Assembly (NCBI GenBank): GCA_903882645.1
Contig: CAIRXZ010000110.1
Coordinates: forward strand, 1-44,252
Source: an uncultured Acidobacteriia bacterium
Lineage (GTDB): Bacteria; Acidobacteriota; Terriglobia; Bryobacterales; Bryobacteraceae
Direction of reading: 5' to 3'
DNA length: 44,252 bases
This document shows positions 41,186 to 44,252 of this stretch, piece after piece. Under the pieces are notes generated by a model. It was not told where the DNA came from, searched no databases, and was given only the letters and a program-made list of their open reading frames with translations. Both the position numbers and the translations under genes were made by a program. How positions within the stretch are numbered: position 1 is the first letter of the stretch; the number at the start of each line of letters is the position of its first letter.

Positions 41186-41218
41186 CCGGCGCGATCCGTC
41201 CTGTTTCCGGGACGCCGT

Positions 41219-41536
41219 CTAACTTGCCAACTCCTCGAACTGCGTGATCCGCACTTCTCGATCATTGAACACCGCGCGGATCTCGAGCCGGCCGCCCATA
41301 GCTTCGATGTATTCGGCCAGCGTGCTGACACAGATGTCGGACCGGTGCTCGATCTTCGAGACCTCTCCCTGATTAACGCCGAGGATTTCGGCGAGTTGCA
41401 ACTGTGTCATCTCCTGGGCTTTTCGCAATTGATCGAGCGGCATAGCCGCCAGACTTTTCCGGAACCGTCTCTCAATCCTTCGCTGCCGATCGGCCGGCAT
41501 CGCTTCCAGCAATTCACGAAAGTTACGAGTGGGCAT
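41219..41536 (-). CDS. XRE-type antitoxin (HigA-like)
   Basis: A 105-residue protein with a helix-turn-helix domain, RKAQEMTQLQLAEILGVNQG then EVSKIEHRSDICVSTLAEYI, and a basic N-terminal extension. It is the antitoxin and repressor partner of the preceding HigB-like toxin gene; the toxin-first order is typical of HigBA. Its ATG shares one base with the toxin's TAA stop (TAATG). The C-terminal part (LEIRAVFNDREVRITQFEEL) is short and acidic/beta-like. Confidence 0.88.
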   Translation of the reverse strand: MPTRNFRELLEAMPADRQRRIERRFRKSLAAMPLDQLRKAQEMTQLQLAEILGVNQGEVSKIEHRSDICVSTLAEYIEAMGGRLEIRAVFNDREVRITQFEELAS

Positions 41537-41895
41537 TAGATGCTTCCCTCCTTCTCGATCTCAAGCAGGTGTCGTTCAAAAAGCCGGTCCGCGATCGGCA
41601 CAAACTTCTCATACCAGCGGTCGTCGCCGGTCTTCTCGCCCCCGATCAAGAGAATTGCCGAGCGGAGCGGGTTGAATGCGTAGAGTGTCCGCAGCGGCCT
41701 CCCTGCGCTCTGGGTCCGCAACTCGCGCATCTGCGGATAACGGGAACTGCCGATTCTCGAGCTGTGCGGGAAACCGAGGGCAGGGCCGAATTCCATGAGA
41801 TGCCGAACGGAGTGCGCTACATCGTCCTGTTGTTCCTCGGAGAGGCTGTTCCACCAACCGCGGAATTCATCGGTGAACTCGACTTCCCACGCCAC
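41536..41895 (-). CDS. HigB/Gp49-like RelE-superfamily toxin
   Basis: Toxin partner of the XRE antitoxin, a RelE-fold ribosome-dependent ribonuclease. From GTG 41895 the product has 119 residues: WEVEFTDEFRGWWNSLSEEQ, SVRHLMEFGPALGFPHSSRI, MRELRTQSAGRPLRTLYAFN, AILLIGGEKTGDDRWYEKFV and IADRLFERHL, the full Gp49-like pattern. ATGs further upstream (for example 41940) would read through the predicted operator, so the GTG is preferred. An operator-like dyad is directly upstream. Confidence 0.88.
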   Translation of the reverse strand: MAWEVEFTDEFRGWWNSLSEEQQDDVAHSVRHLMEFGPALGFPHSSRIGSSRYPQMRELRTQSAGRPLRTLYAFNPLRSAILLIGGEKTGDDRWYEKFVPIADRLFERHLLEIEKEGSI

Positions 41896-41901
41896 GCCTA
41901 C

Positions 41902-41923
41902 AGTATGCCATATACGGAATACT
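41902..41923. promoter_or_regulatory. AGTATGCC-N6-GGAATACT dyad before the HigB-like gene
   Basis: Arms of eight bases with one mismatch (41902-41909 and 41916-41923) lie seven bases upstream of the toxin GTG in an A+T-rich island; CATACT read leftward within it could be the -10. It is a strong candidate for the antitoxin's autoregulatory site. Confidence 0.5.
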
Positions 41924-41965
41924 CCCTGCATCGCTGACATTACGCTGCGCGCCGATCCCGCGCCC

Positions 41966-43426
41966 TCAGTCCGCCGGACGGGCGCCGGCGGCTTCCTCGA
42001 ATACCGAGGTGAAGAAATCGCGCGCGGCCGGCGCGCTGCCGACGTGCAGGGTATTCGCTCCCTCGTCCACGAAGCCCAGGTAGCCGGCCCAACCCAGGTC
42101 GTCCAGTACGAACCGCAAACATTCCATCTCGCTGGGTGGGAGATCCGAAGCGTCGATATCGAAAACCTGCCCCGAGACGTGCGACAGCGCTTCGCGCTCG
42201 CTCAACTGGCGCGCATAGTCCTCGGGCTCGACCAGCGAGACGACTTCGAGCGGCCGGAACCGGTCCCTCCCTTGGTTGAGCTGGTCGAACAGCCGCCGGG
42301 TTTCAAAGGCGACGTAAACGAGCGCGCCGATGGCGACCGGGGCGCCTTTCTCACGATCCTCCAGATCCAAGGGGGAACTCGGCGGGATATTCAGGGAGTA
42401 GCCGAAATACTCCGGCCGGTCGAACGCCTTCACCAGCAGCTTTGCGCCCAGGACAGACCGGATATCGTCGCCGGTGTGGAACACAAGGTCGCTGCGCGTC
42501 AACCAGACCGTAAGACGATGCGGAGCGCGCCCGGGATTGAACTCGCTCTTGTATTGCTGCGCGAGGGAAGCGAATTCCCGCGGGTCGCGCCGGTAGAGAG
42601 CCAGCAACTGTTGGGCGCGCATCGCGCGGAACCAATATGTGGGCGACCAATCGCGCTGCATCTCACGCTGGACGGTCTCATAAATCTCGCGGTTCCAAAC
42701 CGGGCTCGCCGAGAAAAACATGCGCGCCACGGTGGCCTGGTCCTTGGGGATGCCCCGCGCGGCGCGCGTCAGATCCAGCAAATGGGCCACGCAGCCCTGG
42801 CCGCAGTGATAGGCGAAGACAGCCCAGTCGCGCCCGCCGAACTTCCGCTCCATTCCAGCCAGGTAGACCGCGGCGGCGGGGATGGCGCGGGCGGGGTTCA
42901 GGCGGTCGTCCCGGACCGTCACGGTGTAGGGTTCTTTTCGGGTGACCGTCTTATACTTCGGCGTCTTGCTCTTGCTCCTGACCTGGACCCGCTGGCGGGT
43001 CACGCGATAGCGCGTGGCGCGGGTCACCTTCAGTCCCATTTCGCGCGCAGTGGCTTCGGAGACCTGCATGATGCCCTTGGGACCCGACGGGCTCTCCGCC
43101 TTGGGGTCGCCCCAGCTCTCCAGGTAGGCGACGGCTTCGAGAGTTGCCTGCGGAAATCCGCTGCGTTTGGCCGCGGAACGGAACAGCGGCTGGAGCTTGG
43201 AATCGGCAGTCACGCGCCGCGCCCCCGCCACGGCCTCCGGCTCGCGCAGGATGGCGAATGTCTGGGTCTGAATCATCAGCGCGGTGCGCGCCTCGAGGGT
43301 CTCCTCCGGCATCTCGTCGCGCGCGGCGCCGATCCCCGCCGCCCGATGCGTGGGAACGAAGTACTCCCGGGAAGCGGGTTGACCAAACAGCGCAAAGCCC
43401 AGAAAAAGGAGAACTGAGGATCTCAT
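41966..43426 (-). CDS. SLT-type lytic transglycosylase with basic insert
   Basis: A predicted exported peptidoglycan lytic transglycosylase, 486 residues. N-terminus MRSSVLLFLGFALFGQPA is a signal peptide. The SLT domain has the catalytic Glu at about 103 in AVAYLESWGDPKAESPSGPK, GIMQVSEATAREMGL, then PARAIPAAAVYLAGMERKFG and VFAYHCGQG. Between these two blocks a segment of about 40 residues (RATRYRVTRQRVQVRSKSKT, PKYKTVTRKEPYTVTVRDD), rich in basic and Thr/Val residues, is inserted. The C-terminal 270 residues are unassigned. ATG 43426 has only a weak ribosome site. The 5' side faces a large hairpin repeat. Confidence 0.82.
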   Translation of the reverse strand: MRSSVLLFLGFALFGQPASREYFVPTHRAAGIGAARDEMPEETLEARTALMIQTQTFAILREPEAVAGARRVTADSKLQPLFRSAAKRSGFPQATLEAVAYLESWGDPKAESPSGPKGIMQVSEATAREMGLKVTRATRYRVTRQRVQVRSKSKTPKYKTVTRKEPYTVTVRDDRLNPARAIPAAAVYLAGMERKFGGRDWAVFAYHCGQGCVAHLLDLTRAARGIPKDQATVARMFFSASPVWNREIYETVQREMQRDWSPTYWFRAMRAQQLLALYRRDPREFASLAQQYKSEFNPGRAPHRLTVWLTRSDLVFHTGDDIRSVLGAKLLVKAFDRPEYFGYSLNIPPSSPLDLEDREKGAPVAIGALVYVAFETRRLFDQLNQGRDRFRPLEVVSLVEPEDYARQLSEREALSHVSGQVFDIDASDLPPSEMECLRFVLDDLGWAGYLGFVDEGANTLHVGSAPAARDFFTSVFEEAAGARPAD

Positions 43427-43482
43427 CCCGTCATCGACCAGTGTAATCCGCACGCGGCGCCTGAACTGTGGCTGGCGCCTTT

Positions 43483-43588
43483 GTGGAGCGAGCCCGCGGC
43501 TTGCCATGCCGCCATTCCTGGCGGCATCCTCCCGGCTGGCAGATGCCCGCGGGAAAGCGGGCATGGCAGGCCGGGAGGCCCACTCCAC
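43483..43588. repeat. Large multi-stem inverted repeat
   Basis: Outer arms start GTGGAGCGAGCCCGCGGC (43483) and end CCCACTCCAC; they pair at about 25 of 32 positions. Inside are two further stems, GCCGCC-ATTCCT-GGCGGC and ATGCCCGC-GGGAAA-GCGGGCAT. The RNA or DNA would fold into a three-stem structure. It lies between the divergent transglycosylase gene and the gene at 43698 and looks like a dispersed repeat. Confidence 0.65.
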
Positions 43589-43659
43589 GGGAGCGGAAAA
43601 GAAGCCTGCTGAAAGCTCAACGCCCGAGAGGCGGTGGGAGTGGACCTGGAAGCCGGCGT

Positions 43660-43687
43660 TAAAGGAAAGCTCCCTTCCGGCCGATAA
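43660..43687 (+). promoter_or_regulatory. Sigma-28 (FliA) promoter
   Basis: TAAAGGAA (43660-43667), 12 bases, then GCCGATAA (43680-43687), a perfect match to the sigma-28 -10; the -35 matches TAAAG. The spacer is one base longer than the usual 11. Transcription would begin near 43694, four bases before the next ATG. Confidence 0.6.
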
Positions 43688-43697
43688 GAGTACTGCC

Positions 43698-44033
43698 ATG
43701 GTTATCAGCTCAATCGCCGGCGAGGCGGTCTTCACAGCGGGCTGGATCGCGGTTGCGGCCGCGGCGGCGTACTCCCGCTACAAGAAAGCGCTCGAACGGG
43801 CGGAAAGCTCGCGCGAGGCCGGCGTCTCCGGCGCGACGCGGGAATATCACAACGGCCTGTATCTCGGGCGTTCCGAGATTCTGGCGCCGGGGAGCGAGCC
43901 AAAGGCGAAGGACCTTCCGGCGCCCGGCGGCATTGTCCCGGAAACGGCTACCGCCAGCCTGATTTCCCTGGCGCAGGCGCTCGATGGCGCGGCGCGGAAG
44001 GCTCAGCCGGTAAAGGAGAAGGTGCGCGCCTGA
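43698..44033 (+). CDS. Unknown small membrane protein, putative FliA target
   Basis: An 111-residue protein starting at ATG 43698 behind the sigma-28-like promoter. It begins with a hydrophobic segment, MVISSIAGEAVFTAGWIAVA followed by AAAAYSRYKKALERAESSRE, suggesting one membrane anchor and a basic/amphipathic helix, then a Gly/Pro-rich tail (SEILAPGSEPKAKDLPAPGG) and a final helix (SLISLAQALDGAARKAQPVK). I do not recognise a family. The promoter suggests co-regulation with late flagellar genes. A longer reading from 43506 would translate the hairpin repeat and is unlikely. It might be a flagellar or chemotaxis accessory protein. Confidence 0.6.
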   Translation: MVISSIAGEAVFTAGWIAVAAAAAYSRYKKALERAESSREAGVSGATREYHNGLYLGRSEILAPGSEPKAKDLPAPGGIVPETATASLISLAQALDGAARKAQPVKEKVRA

Positions 44034-44098
44034 GGCTCGGCGGGCGCGCGGCGAGTGCTTACCCGAACTGGGGATACATCATCTATTGGCGGTCCGTT

Positions 44099-44118
44099 GG
44101 CAGGCGAAAGCGCCTGCC
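44099..44118. terminator. Hairpin between convergent genes
   Basis: Perfect stem GGCAGGCG-AAAG-CGCCTGCC, located between the forward gene ending at 44033 and the leftward gene ending at 44139. There is no strong T-run, though TTTCTACATTTTCT follows a few bases later. Confidence 0.5.
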
Positions 44119-44138
44119 CCTGGAGTTTCTACATTTTC

Positions 44139-44252
44139 TCAGGCAGCGGCACTGCGGACGAGTTGCTTTTCCGTGATTTTGACCTCGAACTCCGTCAGAA
44201 GTTCGGGGTGTTCCGCCATCTCCTTGCGTAACAGAGTGACCAGATCCAGGCA
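44139..44252 (-). CDS. C-terminal end of an unidentified gene (partial)
   Basis: The leftward frame enters at the window edge and stops at 44139-44141. The visible 37 residues read LDLVTLLRKEMAEHPELLTE, then FEVKITEKQLVRSAAA. They are helical and charged; no family is recognised. It lies downstream of a hairpin shared with the convergent gene. The rest lies outside the window. Confidence 0.5.
   Translation of the reverse strand, partial: CLDLVTLLRKEMAEHPELLTEFEVKITEKQLVRSAAA

Noticed and set aside
41795-43417. Forward open frame of 540 codons
   Set aside because: Opposite the SLT transglycosylase and the HigB-like toxin genes, both with family motifs.
43506-43697. N-terminal extension of the 43698 gene from ATG 43506
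   Set aside because: It would translate the palindromic repeat, and the sigma-28 promoter lies downstream of that start.

Overview
The window is a high-GC stretch of a bacterial chromosome with dense genes, many 4-base ATGA overlaps and hairpin repeats between operons. The gene types point to an Acidobacteriota member of the Solibacter/Bryobacter kind: large secreted GH3 enzymes and esterases, a DUF2934-type small protein, an ACS-family sugar-acid transporter, and a flagellar cluster with FlhF and FliA. That is inference from gene content; no rRNA or tRNA is present to confirm it.

Left flank (1-12.4 kb): an ABC exporter pair; a secreted GH3 glycosidase; a small P-loop kinase; a toxin-antitoxin patch with intact brnT-brnA beside a frameshifted VapC remnant and a possible HicB remnant; a DegT-type aminotransferase abutting a 3' fragment of a neutral ceramidase gene; a hotdog thioesterase; and a divergent pair, Tat-exported mannonate dehydratase-like enzyme and ACS transporter, sharing a control region with a perfect TGTAAC/GTTACA dyad.

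Centre (12.5-29.7 kb): two divergent flagellar operons. Leftward: flgF-flgG-flgA-flgH-flgI-flgJ (distal rod, P and L rings). Rightward: fliK-flgD-flgE-fliN-fliO-fliP-fliQ-fliR-flhB-flhA-flhF-fliA-fliN(long)-DUF2802-like (hook, switch, export gate, placement GTPase, sigma-28). Missing here, presumably elsewhere: FliC/D/S, FlgB/C/K/L, FliE-J, FliM, MotAB, FlgM and FlhG. A sigma-54-like and a weaker sigma-28-like promoter lie between the operons. flgI-flgJ is bracketed by two copies of one hairpin repeat.

Right flank (29.8-44.3 kb): an overlapping PLP decarboxylase/secreted esterase pair; a DUF2934-type gene; ubiX-pheA; a membrane-anchored coiled-coil protein of unknown role; a SprT-like protease; a GNAT acetyltransferase; feoA-feoB from a promoter that predicts a leaderless transcript; a vapB-vapC pair and a HigB/HigA-like pair; a lytic transglycosylase with an unusual basic insert; and a small unknown gene directly behind a perfect GCCGATAA sigma-28 -10 element, the best candidate for an undescribed flagellar-regulon member. 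Several dispersed repeat families recur on both sides of the flagellar block.
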